Assembly (NCBI RefSeq): GCF_003958645.1
Contig: NZ_RXLO01000003.1
Coordinates: 682,001 to 746,000, forward strand
Length of the DNA stretch: 64,000 nt
Source: Chitinophaga rhizosphaerae
Lineage (GTDB): Bacteria; Bacteroidota; Bacteroidia; Chitinophagales; Chitinophagaceae
Direction of reading: 5' to 3'
Shown here one piece after another: positions 27,813 through 36,804 of this stretch. Made by a program: the position numbers and the translations under genes. Below the pieces are notes generated by a model. The model worked only from the letters and a program-made list of their open reading frames with translations. It was not told where the DNA came from and did not search any database. Numbering within the stretch: the first letter of the stretch is position 1; each line of letters begins with the position of its first letter.

Positions 27813-28218
27813 TCCATCCTTGTTTGTTAGCCTGAAAGTCGCCCCTGATAATGGCGCACGGACCGCACAAAACAGCGGAATCGATATAATCGTTTCTATT
27901 ACGTATTTACAACACCAGTATGAGTGTTTTTCGGATTGGGGAAAGCAGGAAATGAAAGCTTTCTGGCGGTTTCTTCATAAGTTAAACCAATATACCTGGG
28001 TGGAATTGCAGCGTTCCGGAGGGAATGCCAGGTCGGGGTTTGGGATGACAAAGGTATCCAGGTGCCGATATCCTGTCGGGGGATATCTCGAAGATACAGA
28101 CGGTAATTCTGACATGTATGAACTGCGGGTAGATCAGCGAAGGCGGGTACATGGTTTTCGGGACGGCAACATCTTCCACATCTGCTGGCTCGACCGCAAT
28201 CACCGAATCTGTTCATAA
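27781..28218 (+). CDS. Putative toxin partner of the Panacea antitoxin
   Basis: This 145-aa protein starts inside the end of the Panacea gene. It has a helical segment (KQEMKAFWRFLHKLNQYTWVEL), a glycine-rich turn, and a C-terminal core, YELRVDQRRRVHGFRDGNIFHICWLDRNHRI. That core resembles the terminal strands of RelE/ParE-like folds (basic strand, then a buried strand with Trp-Leu-Asp and a His). I infer a ribosome-dependent or other RNase-type toxin from this resemblance and from the operon context. The fold and activity are not demonstrated. Confidence 0.55.
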   Translation: MRKSLKRRNIDPSLFVSLKVAPDNGARTAQNSGIDIIVSITYLQHQYECFSDWGKQEMKAFWRFLHKLNQYTWVELQRSGGNARSGFGMTKVSRCRYPVGGYLEDTDGNSDMYELRVDQRRRVHGFRDGNIFHICWLDRNHRICS

Positions 28219-28249
28219 AAAAGAGCGTGTATTTATGGTACACGCTCTT
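28214..28249 (-). terminator. Terminator of the PBP1A gene
   Basis: AAGAGCGTGTA pairs perfectly with TACACGCTCTT around a 7-nt loop, with an A-run on the plus strand that gives a U-run on the minus transcript. It overlaps the last codons of the toxin ORF. Confidence 0.85.
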
Positions 28250-28258
28250 GGAATATCG

Positions 28259-30703
28259 TCAGTTATTGTTTTTCAGTTTCGGAGGGAGCAGGGCTTTCGG
28301 TTGTTGGCCTGCGGGTTGCGGTTCGTCGCGTTTCGGGGGTTTCGGTATTTCCTTCGGGTCTTTTGGTTCTTTCTGTTCCTTTTGTTCCTTAGGCGTTTCC
28401 CTGGGCGCTTCTTTTGGTTGTTCCACGGGTTCGCCATATGCGCCAACGTCTACGCTTTCATAATCGCTTACGCCACCGTTGCCAACGTCCTCGGCTTCTG
28501 CGCCGGGTTGCACGTTGTTCTCGTAGTTGAAATAGAGATCGTTGCGCATATTCGGCGGGATGGGGAATTTGGAGGCCGGATCGATGCCGAGGGATTTGTC
28601 TGCAAACACTTTCTTCATGAAGAGGGCGAAAATGGGCAGGCCGGTGTTGGCGCCCTGGCCCAGCGCGGTGCTGTTGAAACGGAGGTAGTTGTTGTCGCAA
28701 CCTACCCAAGCGCCAGCCAGCAGTTGCGGGGTGTAGCCCAGGAACCAGCCATCGGTGTTGTCGTTGGTGGTACCGGTTTTACCTGCTACTTCGCCGGGGA
28801 TATTGTAACGGAAGCGCAACCGCGCACCCGTACCACCGGGAGCCGTAACGCCTTCCATCATTTTGACCATGGTATACGAATCGATTTCGCTGATCACTTC
28901 CTTTTTCTCGGGAACATATGTTTCGAGAATGTTACCGAAGCGGTCTTCGATACGGGTGATGTAAATCGGCGTAGTGATCACCCCGCGGGCGGGGAACATC
29001 GTATAAGCCCGGAGCATATCGAACAGGGAGATCGTAGATACCCCCAATGCGATGGAGGGATATGGTTCGATCTTGGTAGACTGGAAACCGATCTTGTCGT
29101 TCGCGAAATTGGCGAATGCCTTGGCGCCGAATTGCTTGATGAGGTAGGCGCTCACGAGATTGAGCGACTTTGCCAGGGCGCCGGCCATAGAAATGGAGCC
29201 ACCCACGCTGCCTTCGGAGTTGCGGGAGAGTGTCCAGTTGCCGATGGTCACGGGCTCGTTCGGCAGCATGGTATTCGGATTAAATCCGTTCATGAGCGCG
29301 AACAGGTAGAGGAACGGTTTGAACGTAGAGCCCACCTGGCGGGTGGTCCTGAATACGTGGTCGTTCTTGAAATACCGGAAATCCGGTCCGCCCACCCATG
29401 CCTTGATCTCCCCGCTTTCCGGGTCCATGGCCATGAAACCGGATTGCAGGATGGCGCGGTGGTATTTGATGGAGTCGAGCGGGGTCATCACCGTATCGAT
29501 CTCGTTCTGTTCGGTGTTGGTATAGCTCCGCCAACTGAAGGCTTTCATTTTAACAGGCGTATTGAAAGCTTTTTCGATCTCTTCGTCGGAGGCTTCTTCT
29601 TCCTTCATGCTGCGATACCGGTCGGTATCCTTGATGAAGTTCTGCAGGTCCCGGGAGGGGATTTTGCCTGTCCACACCTTGCCGGATTTGATGTTGGCCT
29701 GTTGCTGGAAAGATTTCTGCAGGTCTTTCAGGTGGTGTGCCACGGCTTCCTCGGCATACAGTTGCATGCGGGGATTGATGGTGGTGTAGATTTTGAGACC
29801 GTCGCGGTACAGGTTGTATTCCGCGCCGTCGGGTTTCTTGTGTTCCTTGCACCAGGCCTTCAGTTCGCTACGCAGTACTTCGCGGAAGTAGGGAGCCAGG
29901 CCTTTGTTGTGGTCGAGTTTGTTGTACCGGAGCACAATGGGGCGGCCTTTTGCAGCGGCACCGTCTGCACTGGTGATATATCCTTCGCTCACCATGTTGT
30001 CGATCACCGTATTGCGTCGGTTGAGCGCCAGCACGGGATTACGGCGGGGGTTGTATTGGGTGGAGCCTTTCAGCATGCCCACCAGTGTGGCCGCTTCTTC
30101 GATGGAAAGCCGCGCGGGATCTTTGCTGAAAAAGGTACGCGCACCATTCTCGATACCATAGACGTTATCGCCGAATGCTACCGTGTTGAGGTACAGCGTG
30201 ATGATCTCTTTTTTCGTAAGGTTTCGCTCCAGTTTGATGGCGATCACCCATTCGGAAAGTTTCTGGAAAGACCGCACAACCAGGTTGCGGGAACGGGTCT
30301 TGCCTTCGCCGTCTTGCTGAAGGTTCAGCGCCAGCTGTTGGGTGATGGTGGAGGAGCCGCGCTTCTTGCCGATCAGCAGGTAAAAAGGAATCGCCGCCGT
30401 AGCTTTGGCGTCGATGCCGGAGTGACTGTAAAAATTACGGTCTTCCGTTGCCAGGAGGGCATTTAATACGTTGGGGGAAATATCCTTGTAGTCTACATTG
30501 GAACGGTCTACCTGGAGGTATTTACCCATGATGGTCCCGTCTTCCGCGATCACTTCAGAGGCCAGGGCTGTCCGCGGGTTTTCCAGTTCTTCCATACTGG
30601 GCATATGCCCGATGATCCGGAGATTGATCAGCAGTAGCAGGATGAGGAATAATGCCACTCCGCATCCGAAGGTCACCCATAATATTTTTACGGATTTTTT
30701 CAT
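28259..30703 (-). CDS. Class A penicillin-binding protein (PBP1A-type)
   Basis: This bifunctional peptidoglycan synthase has 814 aa. It carries one membrane anchor (residues 8-30) and a GT51 glycosyltransferase domain with the catalytic Glu at 87 (LLATEDRNFY) and RGSSTITQQLALN. The transpeptidase domain has S459 (RQVGSTFKP), a KSLN motif and the KTGT motif (GEVAGKTGTTND). A Pro/Glu/Lys-rich low-complexity tail of about 60 residues follows. It polymerises glycan strands and cross-links stem peptides. It stands alone, about 100 nt downstream of the porW-like gene. Confidence 0.95.
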   Translation of the reverse strand: MKKSVKILWVTFGCGVALFLILLLLINLRIIGHMPSMEELENPRTALASEVIAEDGTIMGKYLQVDRSNVDYKDISPNVLNALLATEDRNFYSHSGIDAKATAAIPFYLLIGKKRGSSTITQQLALNLQQDGEGKTRSRNLVVRSFQKLSEWVIAIKLERNLTKKEIITLYLNTVAFGDNVYGIENGARTFFSKDPARLSIEEAATLVGMLKGSTQYNPRRNPVLALNRRNTVIDNMVSEGYITSADGAAAKGRPIVLRYNKLDHNKGLAPYFREVLRSELKAWCKEHKKPDGAEYNLYRDGLKIYTTINPRMQLYAEEAVAHHLKDLQKSFQQQANIKSGKVWTGKIPSRDLQNFIKDTDRYRSMKEEEASDEEIEKAFNTPVKMKAFSWRSYTNTEQNEIDTVMTPLDSIKYHRAILQSGFMAMDPESGEIKAWVGGPDFRYFKNDHVFRTTRQVGSTFKPFLYLFALMNGFNPNTMLPNEPVTIGNWTLSRNSEGSVGGSISMAGALAKSLNLVSAYLIKQFGAKAFANFANDKIGFQSTKIEPYPSIALGVSTISLFDMLRAYTMFPARGVITTPIYITRIEDRFGNILETYVPEKKEVISEIDSYTMVKMMEGVTAPGGTGARLRFRYNIPGEVAGKTGTTNDNTDGWFLGYTPQLLAGAWVGCDNNYLRFNSTALGQGANTGLPIFALFMKKVFADKSLGIDPASKFPIPPNMRNDLYFNYENNVQPGAEAEDVGNGGVSDYESVDVGAYGEPVEQPKEAPRETPKEQKEQKEPKDPKEIPKPPKRDEPQPAGQQPKALLPPKLKNNN

Positions 30704-30804
30704 ATGTTAAAAAGTGTGAAACAGTCTGTTTTGTGCAATATTATGCTTTTTCCCCTGCGTTTCATAGGCCGGGCGGCATAGCATACTTGTTTGTATTGCA
30801 AATA

Positions 30805-33800
30805 TTATTCCGTTATGTAATTGTTCCCGAAGAATTTGCGATAGCCTTCCAGGTCTTTGGTATTATTTAAGAGGATGAAGTTTTCGCGGGAAATGATGAA
30901 CAGGCGATAGTCGGTGGGACGGATCCGCGGAATGATCGTTTCACTCGCCACCCGGCTCACTTCATCGAAATACGTAAGTGCCTTGTTTTCATCGGGGAAC
31001 AGTCGCACGATCACCATGATCTCGGTCGGCGTCAGGGCGTACATGCTCGTTTGCAACTGTTGGGAAGCGTGTTTCACACTGTTGTATTTCGAGAACTGGG
31101 CCACCGCTTCGTCGATCAGTACTTTCGACACCCGGTCGAAATGGATCACCACGAAGTGCGGGATGGCTGCCTTTTCGTCGCCAAGTTGATAAGGTGTAAC
31201 CGGTTTGGGCGGCGGCGGCGGCGGAACGTTGGCCGCGGCTGCTGCGGAATCGGCTTTGGCCTTCAGTGCCAGGGAATCCGGCAGGTTGGGTGCAGGCGTT
31301 TGCCAGGGATAGCGGATGCGGATGTTTTCATCTACCTGTGCGGTACTGCTGCTGTCCCGCTGGATTTCCAGCTGGGTCAGGTAATCGGTCACCTGCTGAC
31401 GGCGTTCCAGCGCCTCCTGGATGGCTTTGGCCTGGTTCAGGATGCCCTCTTCTCCGGGATATTTTGTGATCACGGACGCGATGGCGGCTTTGCCTTCATC
31501 TTCCGGCCGGGTCTTGATGATCGCCATGGCTTCCAGCAGGTCGAATTTGGCCTGGACGGGACTGAAACCTACCGTGGAGTCGGAGAATTTACGCAGCACG
31601 AACACCGTATCGTAATTCCCCTGGCGGAACGCGTTGTACGCGGATTCGTAAATGTTTTCGGCGGCCTTGTTCTTTTCCTTGTCCTGGATGCTGAGCGCGC
31701 CGTATGTAAGGATACTGGCGTATTGTGTACCCGGGAACTGCGTGAGCACCTGGTTCTTGTACTTGGCTGCCAGTTCGTTGTGATTCAGTTTGTTATGCCA
31801 GGCGTACAAGCTGTACAGCACTTCCACCTTGCGGGGATGCTCCGGGAAGCGGGACAGGAGGGTATCGTAAGTGAGGATGCCCTCGCGGGTATCGTCGAGC
31901 TTGTCGTTGTAGAGTTTGCCAAGGTCGAAATACGCCTCCTGCTGGCGCCCGCGCGATGCTTCCAGTTTCTCGGGCGTATCCGGCAACTGGCTGGCCAGCA
32001 GTGAGATATTGATACTGTCTGCCGGCAGATCTGCGATCGACGGGTTCAATTTGCCCTCGTTCACTTCCGGTTGCGGAGGCGTTGGGGCATTGTTATTGGC
32101 GAGCAGGGCGCCCGACTGCTGGCTGCGGCGCCAGTTGTCGCCCAGGGCGCGGTTGCCCCAGCGCCTGCGGAACTCGCTGAAGCCGGTAGACTTGCTGCCC
32201 TGGTTATAGAAATACCATTCGCCGCCTTCGCTGGCGGGCCCGAAAGACGGATTATTGTTGTTGGCGATGAAGGAAGAAGGCGCCTGCGCGGCGGAGCTTC
32301 CGCCTTTTTTACCGCCTTCGGTGGGGGGCGGGTTTTTCGCCGCTTTGAGGGCAGCTACCTGTTTTGCCAGCAAAGTATCGCGCATCGCCGGCGGCAGACC
32401 GGCGATGTGTTGCAGACTGTCTTCGTCGCGGATCGTTTGCACTTTTTCGGCCACGGCGCCGAGGGTTTCCTTGCGGGCGTTCACGAGCTCCGCGTCATGG
32501 AAATCCGGGCCCATGATAGACGCGGTGCTGTCGTAATACCGCTGTGCATTGCGATAATCTTTCCGGAAATAATAAATGTCCGCCATGCCCTTGAACGTCA
32601 ATGTTTTCTGGAGCATGTTGGCGCTTTCAACCTGCAGTGATTTGTTCAGAAAATCGATCGCTCGTTCGGGATCTTCATTGGCGCACAGCGATGCCATGTT
32701 GTAATAGATGGCGTCGCGGAAGGGGATGAATCGTTCTTTGCGAAGCATGCTTTGCAGCGCGGCAATGCTTTCTTCCAGGCTGCCTCCGTTCACTTTGGTA
32801 TTGGCTTTGGCGATCTGGACACGGGCGTTGAAATCGATGGTGGCGTCAGACTTGGCGGCGATCACGTCGCGGAAAGCCGTCATGGCCGAATCGTATTTGT
32901 TCTGCGAAACGTACAACTGGCCGAGGATGTAATACATCCTTGCCTTCTGGTCGCGGCTGCTGTGGCCTTTTTTCAACGCCACGCGCAGCGGTTCGATGGT
33001 TTCGGCGTACTGTCCCTGTTTATAGAATTTCCAGGCCTGGAGCTCGGCGAGCTGGCCGTCGAGGCGGCGGGGGAAATAGGGATCGGTTTCGAGGATATTG
33101 AGGAGCGATTGGGCTTCGTCGTGCTTGTTCTGTTCTATGAGGGTGCGCGCCTGCCAGAGGAAGGCGTCGTTCCGGGCACTGGTATGCCGGAAATGCCGGG
33201 CGTACCAGGTTTTTTCTTTTTCGCGGCTGGAGATGGACAGGAGGTCGTTCTGGCTGCTGCCCACCACGGCGTTGTAATCCGATTTCTTTTTCGGGGCAAA
33301 AGTGGTGTTGATGAACTGGAAAGTATTGGCGGCGGCTTCCCATTCGCCTTTATAATAGTATGCTTTCCCGATGAGCAGGTAGCTGTCGTCTATCCAACGG
33401 CCGCGCGGGTCGTGGATCTGGACGGCTACCGAAGCTTTCTGGACCACGGAGTCCAGCTCGTTGACATCGAGGTTGAGCTTGTCGACGGTGAAGGGGTAGA
33501 AGGGCAAGTAGACGTTGTAATTGTCCTGCCGCTGCTTGTTGATACCGGTCAGTACCTTTTCCAGCTTGAGTTTGGCGTGGTAATAGTAGTTATACCGGGT
33601 CACGGTGTTTTGCACCACCCTGCGGGTGAAGGAATATGGTTTTGAGGCCATCTTTTCTGACGGAGGGCGCCGGTCTTCCACCTTAAGGGGCTTCTCGGGC
33701 CTGGCCGGGGGCTGATTGGCAGGTTTATCCTGCCCTAAAACCGTTGCGGTTGCGGCGAAAAAGAACATTCCTCCCACCACACCGGCACGTAATAGAGATA

Positions 33801-33816
33801 TATTAGAACAATGCAT
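30805..33816 (-). CDS. PorW/SprE-family TPR protein (gliding/type IX secretion)
   Basis: The 1003-aa exported protein begins with a signal peptide (MHCSNISLLRAGVVGGMFFFAATATVLGQ). It carries many tetratricopeptide repeats, for example SYLLIGKAYYYKGEWEAAANTF and KARMYYILGQLYVSQNKYDSAMTAF. The N-terminal NYYYHAKLKLEKVL segment is typical of SprE/PorW, needed for type IX secretion and gliding. A disordered Pro/Gly-rich region lies near the middle. Family members are usually lipoproteins, but I see no clear lipobox at the cleavage site. Its position opposite a membrane anchor gene and bactofilin matches the conserved Bacteroidota arrangement. Confidence 0.8.
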   Translation of the reverse strand: MHCSNISLLRAGVVGGMFFFAATATVLGQDKPANQPPARPEKPLKVEDRRPPSEKMASKPYSFTRRVVQNTVTRYNYYYHAKLKLEKVLTGINKQRQDNYNVYLPFYPFTVDKLNLDVNELDSVVQKASVAVQIHDPRGRWIDDSYLLIGKAYYYKGEWEAAANTFQFINTTFAPKKKSDYNAVVGSSQNDLLSISSREKEKTWYARHFRHTSARNDAFLWQARTLIEQNKHDEAQSLLNILETDPYFPRRLDGQLAELQAWKFYKQGQYAETIEPLRVALKKGHSSRDQKARMYYILGQLYVSQNKYDSAMTAFRDVIAAKSDATIDFNARVQIAKANTKVNGGSLEESIAALQSMLRKERFIPFRDAIYYNMASLCANEDPERAIDFLNKSLQVESANMLQKTLTFKGMADIYYFRKDYRNAQRYYDSTASIMGPDFHDAELVNARKETLGAVAEKVQTIRDEDSLQHIAGLPPAMRDTLLAKQVAALKAAKNPPPTEGGKKGGSSAAQAPSSFIANNNNPSFGPASEGGEWYFYNQGSKSTGFSEFRRRWGNRALGDNWRRSQQSGALLANNNAPTPPQPEVNEGKLNPSIADLPADSINISLLASQLPDTPEKLEASRGRQQEAYFDLGKLYNDKLDDTREGILTYDTLLSRFPEHPRKVEVLYSLYAWHNKLNHNELAAKYKNQVLTQFPGTQYASILTYGALSIQDKEKNKAAENIYESAYNAFRQGNYDTVFVLRKFSDSTVGFSPVQAKFDLLEAMAIIKTRPEDEGKAAIASVITKYPGEEGILNQAKAIQEALERRQQVTDYLTQLEIQRDSSSTAQVDENIRIRYPWQTPAPNLPDSLALKAKADSAAAAANVPPPPPPKPVTPYQLGDEKAAIPHFVVIHFDRVSKVLIDEAVAQFSKYNSVKHASQQLQTSMYALTPTEIMVIVRLFPDENKALTYFDEVSRVASETIIPRIRPTDYRLFIISRENFILLNNTKDLEGYRKFFGNNYITE

Positions 33817-34007
33817 GTAAAGCCAGGTCGGTAATAACTTCTTTATTAACTTTTATTTGGGAAAAAATATTTTAAAGATAGGATAATTTTTTTTCGGACT
33901 GCGCGTATTAGGGCTAACTTGGGGCAAATCCGGAATCGTATTTACAAATTATGAATTTTTGATGGATATTTCGGTAAAAACTTCAATCTTTACATTTTTG
34001 CAGAAAT

Positions 34008-34403
34008 ATGGCTACTGAAGACAAAAATAAGGGCAGAAGCCTCGACCGGTTGAACCATAAATACCGGTTGGTGATCATGAACGACGATACCTATGAGGAG
34101 GTGACCGCCTTCCGCCTGTCGCGCATGAGCGTATACGTGGCGCTCAGCACGTTGTTCGTGCTGCTGGTGGCTATCACGGTGGCAACGGTGGTGTTTACGC
34201 CCCTGCGGTATTACATCCCCGGATACGGAGATCTCAAGCAACGAAAGGAATTCCTGCAGCTGAAAATGCGGACGGATTCCCTGGAACGCGCGATCTCCAC
34301 CCGCGACCGCTACCTGCAAAACCTGAAGAACGTCATCGGCGGCAACATCCAGCTGGATACCACGATGCTGAAAGTCCCGAAAGTCGAAAACAGTACTTAT
34401 TAA
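34008..34403 (+). CDS. Membrane-anchored protein related to M23 peptidase N-termini, lacking the peptidase domain
   Basis: The 131-aa protein has a basic cytoplasmic N-terminus (DRLNHKYRLVIMNDDTYEE), one membrane helix (about 46-68) and a short coiled-coil-like segment. In many Bacteroidota the same N-terminal sequence continues into a periplasmic LytM/M23 domain of about 130 residues. Here it stops at a TAA after PKVENSTY, and no M23 sequence follows before bactofilin at 34458. It may be a natural short form that works as an adaptor, or a truncation. It is divergent from the porW-like gene. Confidence 0.65.
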   Translation: MATEDKNKGRSLDRLNHKYRLVIMNDDTYEEVTAFRLSRMSVYVALSTLFVLLVAITVATVVFTPLRYYIPGYGDLKQRKEFLQLKMRTDSLERAISTRDRYLQNLKNVIGGNIQLDTTMLKVPKVENSTY

Positions 34404-34457
34404 ATATTTTTTCACTATCTTACACCGTCTTTATTAAAAAGAAAAACCTTCTGACCT

Positions 34458-34910
34458 ATGTTTAACCAAAGTAAGAAAAGTGAAGGCAAGAGCATTATGC
34501 CTTCCTCCAACATCAACCTTATTGGCAACGGAACCACTATCCAGGGAGACATCGTGTGTGAAGGGGATATCCGTATCGATGGCCAGGTTACGGGCCTGGT
34601 TTCTACCAAAGCGAAGATCGTGGTAGGACCGGAAGGGGAGATCCTGGGAGACCTGATCTGCCAGAGTGCGGACATCTTGGGCAAAGTGACCGGGATTATC
34701 AAGGTAGACGACCTGTTGTTCCTGAAAGGCAACGCCTCCATCAAAGGCGACATTTATACCGCGCATTTCGAAATGGAGCCGACCGTGAAATTCAACGGCC
34801 GTTGCTATATGGACCCGGCAGATGCACCGCCGGCACGCACCGGGGCCGAAATCACCGCAGACGTAAAACATGGAAGATCCCTCGTCCAAGAAGAATCAGA
34901 AGCCGTCTAA
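34458..34910 (+). CDS. Bactofilin (polymer-forming cytoskeletal protein)
   Basis: The 150-aa protein has the bactofilin beta-helix core, with regular hydrophobic repeats such as NLIGNGTTIQGDIVCEGDIRIDGQVTG and LGDLICQSADILGKVTGI. Bactofilins assemble into membrane-associated filaments without nucleotide and often recruit cell-wall enzymes. The neighbouring anchor protein is normally an M23 peptidase, fitting such a partnership. Its 3' end overlaps the atpZ-like start by 41 nt, indicating co-transcription. Confidence 0.92.
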   Translation: MFNQSKKSEGKSIMPSSNINLIGNGTTIQGDIVCEGDIRIDGQVTGLVSTKAKIVVGPEGEILGDLICQSADILGKVTGIIKVDDLLFLKGNASIKGDIYTAHFEMEPTVKFNGRCYMDPADAPPARTGAEITADVKHGRSLVQEESEAV

Positions 34911-35100
34911 CCTGCTGCTGCGGTACGCCGGACTGGCCTTCCAGATGATGGCCGGCATCGGTGTGGCGCTTTGGCTGGGTTACCTGCTGGATAAAAAGGT
35001 CAACATCGGTTTCCCGTTGTTCATGATCATTTTTTCTTTACTCGCTTTAGCCCTACTTTTGTGGCAAATTGTAAAAGATACCAGCAGGCATGACCGATAA
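34870..35100 (+). CDS. AtpZ/AtpI-family small membrane protein
   Basis: The 76-aa protein has two membrane helices (LLLRYAGLAFQMMAGIGVALWLGYLLD and FPLFMIIFSLLALALLLWQIV). This matches AtpZ/AtpI, small proteins encoded before ATP synthase genes and thought to help c-ring assembly or Mg/Ca transport. It starts within the bactofilin gene and overlaps the next gene by 11 nt. No ATP synthase subunit genes follow in this window. Confidence 0.8.
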   Translation: MEDPSSKKNQKPSNLLLRYAGLAFQMMAGIGVALWLGYLLDKKVNIGFPLFMIIFSLLALALLLWQIVKDTSRHDR

Positions 35101-35488
35101 ATTTATTTTCTGGCTGGCGGCAATGGTCGCGGCAATCACGGGTTTGTTGTTTACGTTGGAGAACGGATGGCTCGCTTCCCTTGGGGTCGATTTCCCCGTT
35201 CTCGTGGCCGGCAACATCGTTCTCGCCCTCATCGCCCTCGTCAGCTATTCCCTTTGCCGGAAAGGTCTTGCGGCCGAAAATCCGAACGTTTTCGTTCGTT
35301 CCGTTTATGCCTCCACGCTGAGCAAACTGATGCTCTGCGTGGCGGGCATCGGCGTGTACGTGTTCGTCACCCGCGACCATGTCAGCAAAGCTACCATCTT
35401 CATCCTGTTGTTCTTTTACCTCGTGTATACCGTGCTGGAAACCTGGCAGCTTTTCCGCGCCAGCCTCCGGCAGAAGAAACATCAGTAG
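35090..35488 (+). CDS. Hypothetical membrane protein of the AtpZ locus (AtpI-like)
   Basis: This 132-aa protein has four predicted membrane helices and a basic C-terminus (RASLRQKKHQ). Proteins of this size and topology lie between atpZ and atpB in many Bacteroidota and are described as ATP synthase I-like. I recognise no catalytic motif. It overlaps the upstream gene by 11 nt and lies 3 nt before the SprT-like gene, so it belongs to the same operon. Confidence 0.65.
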   Translation: MTDKFIFWLAAMVAAITGLLFTLENGWLASLGVDFPVLVAGNIVLALIALVSYSLCRKGLAAENPNVFVRSVYASTLSKLMLCVAGIGVYVFVTRDHVSKATIFILLFFYLVYTVLETWQLFRASLRQKKHQ

Positions 35489-35491
35489 CCG

Positions 35492-36112
35492 TTGAAGCAA
35501 GAACATCCTCTACACGCATTGGCCGCTTACCTGCCGGATGGCACTTTCGAGCAGGTAATCGCCTATATCACCGAGTATAAAGTCCATCTCACCATCACCC
35601 GTGAGCGCCAGAGCGTGCTGGGCGACTATCGCCATCCCTTCCAGGGGAAAGGCCATCGCATCAGTATCAACGGCGGCCTCAATAAATACGCTTTTTTACT
35701 CACCCTCCTCCACGAGATCGCGCATCTTACCACTTTTAATATCTACAGCCACAGCGTGCAGGCCCATGGCCGCGAGTGGAAAAACGAATACGGTAAGATC
35801 CTCAAGGAATTCATCGGGAAAGGCTATCTCCCGATCGACGTGGAAACCGCCGTCCGCAAAAGCCTCCACAACCCCGGCGCCACTTCCTGCTCGGATGAAG
35901 AACTGATGCGCGTCCTCATGCGGTACGACCGTAAAAAGGAAAACCACTACCTCGTGGAGCAACTCCCCATCGGGCAACTCTTCAGAACGAAAGACGGCCG
36001 CGTGTTCAGCCGCGGCGAAAAAATCCGTAAACGCATCCGCTGCGAAGAAATCGAAACGAAAAGAGCCTACCTCTTCAGCCCGGTGTACGAAGTGGAGCTG
36101 GTGAGCGAATAG
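35492..36112 (+). CDS. SprT-like zinc metalloprotease-domain protein
   Basis: The 206-aa protein contains the HExxH zinc motif in LLHEIAHLTTF, and AHGREWK resembles the third ligand region of SprT domains. It starts with TTG directly after the preceding stop (tag, 3 nt, TTG), and no better ATG is available until far downstream. The C-terminal half carries basic residues and KxGRVFSRGEKIRKR. SprT-like proteins include SPRTN-type proteases of DNA-protein crosslinks, but the bacterial function is unknown. Confidence 0.8.
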   Translation: MKQEHPLHALAAYLPDGTFEQVIAYITEYKVHLTITRERQSVLGDYRHPFQGKGHRISINGGLNKYAFLLTLLHEIAHLTTFNIYSHSVQAHGREWKNEYGKILKEFIGKGYLPIDVETAVRKSLHNPGATSCSDEELMRVLMRYDRKKENHYLVEQLPIGQLFRTKDGRVFSRGEKIRKRIRCEEIETKRAYLFSPVYEVELVSE

Positions 36113-36272
36113 TTTTACCTGAACACGATTTTCCGTTTCCGCCAGGACTGTGGGCGGTCTTTTAGCGGGAGATCGTACGCATTTTCGGGTACGCTTTGTG
36201 GAACAGCTTGTAATAAATAAATGCATCCCCCGGTGACGGGGGCCACCGGGCGGAAGGGCCGCGGGAAGCGGT

Positions 36273-36683
36273 TTATGCCTTCAGTATGTCGATCGAATTG
36301 AGTTTGACGGCGGTGCCGGCGCGCAGTGAATTCGGGATGTCGGCCGATTGATCGACGCTGCGGATGAGGTCTTCGACGTCTTGCCGCGGCGCAGATGATT
36401 CCACGCGGATATCGTACCGGATGTTCCGGGCCTGTGCGGGCTCGCCGCTCCAGTCACCATTTACGATGATCTCCACGTGCGCCACCGCGATCCCGCGGGC
36501 GGCGGCTTCGTGGTAAAGGCTGTTGCACACGCTCGCGGCGATAGACATCATGAACAATTCTTCCCCGCTGAACCCGATGCCCAGGCCTCCCGCACGCGGC
36601 GTCCGGTCTATCACCAGGCTGCGAGGGCCCGCCCAGCCTGCTGCTGCACTCGTTTCGTGGATGGTTTTGAGATGTACCTGCAT
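36273..36683 (-). CDS. OsmC-family protein
   Basis: The 136-aa protein resembles OsmC/Ohr-type proteins: VIDRTPRAGGLGIGFSGEELFMMSIAASVCNSLYHEAAARGI and VEIIVNGDWSG. Classical OsmC/Ohr peroxidases have two reactive Cys; here I see only the one in SVCNSL, as in the YhfA-like branch, so peroxidase activity is doubtful. The frame is open to 36800, but the ATG at 36683 matches the family N-terminus. Confidence 0.85.
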   Translation of the reverse strand: MQVHLKTIHETSAAAGWAGPRSLVIDRTPRAGGLGIGFSGEELFMMSIAASVCNSLYHEAAARGIAVAHVEIIVNGDWSGEPAQARNIRYDIRVESSAPRQDVEDLIRSVDQSADIPNSLRAGTAVKLNSIDILKA

Positions 36684-36804
36684 ATTATATTTAATGTACG
36701 CAATGTTCGGATGATTCCCAAATTGGAAAGTGTGCCTTTCACCGGTTTCTGGTGCGTACGTGGGAGCGGCCTGGTGCTGGCAGGGGATTTTCAAGCGCAC
36801 TCCG

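Noticed and set aside
28151..30466. 771-residue plus-strand frame across the PBP1A gene
   Set aside because: Antisense to PBP1A, which has complete catalytic motifs; Phe/Val/Gly-rich shadow composition.
36133..36262. GC-rich hairpins between the SprT-like and OsmC genes
   Set aside because: Stems are short or lack a T-run, so I could not call a terminator with confidence.
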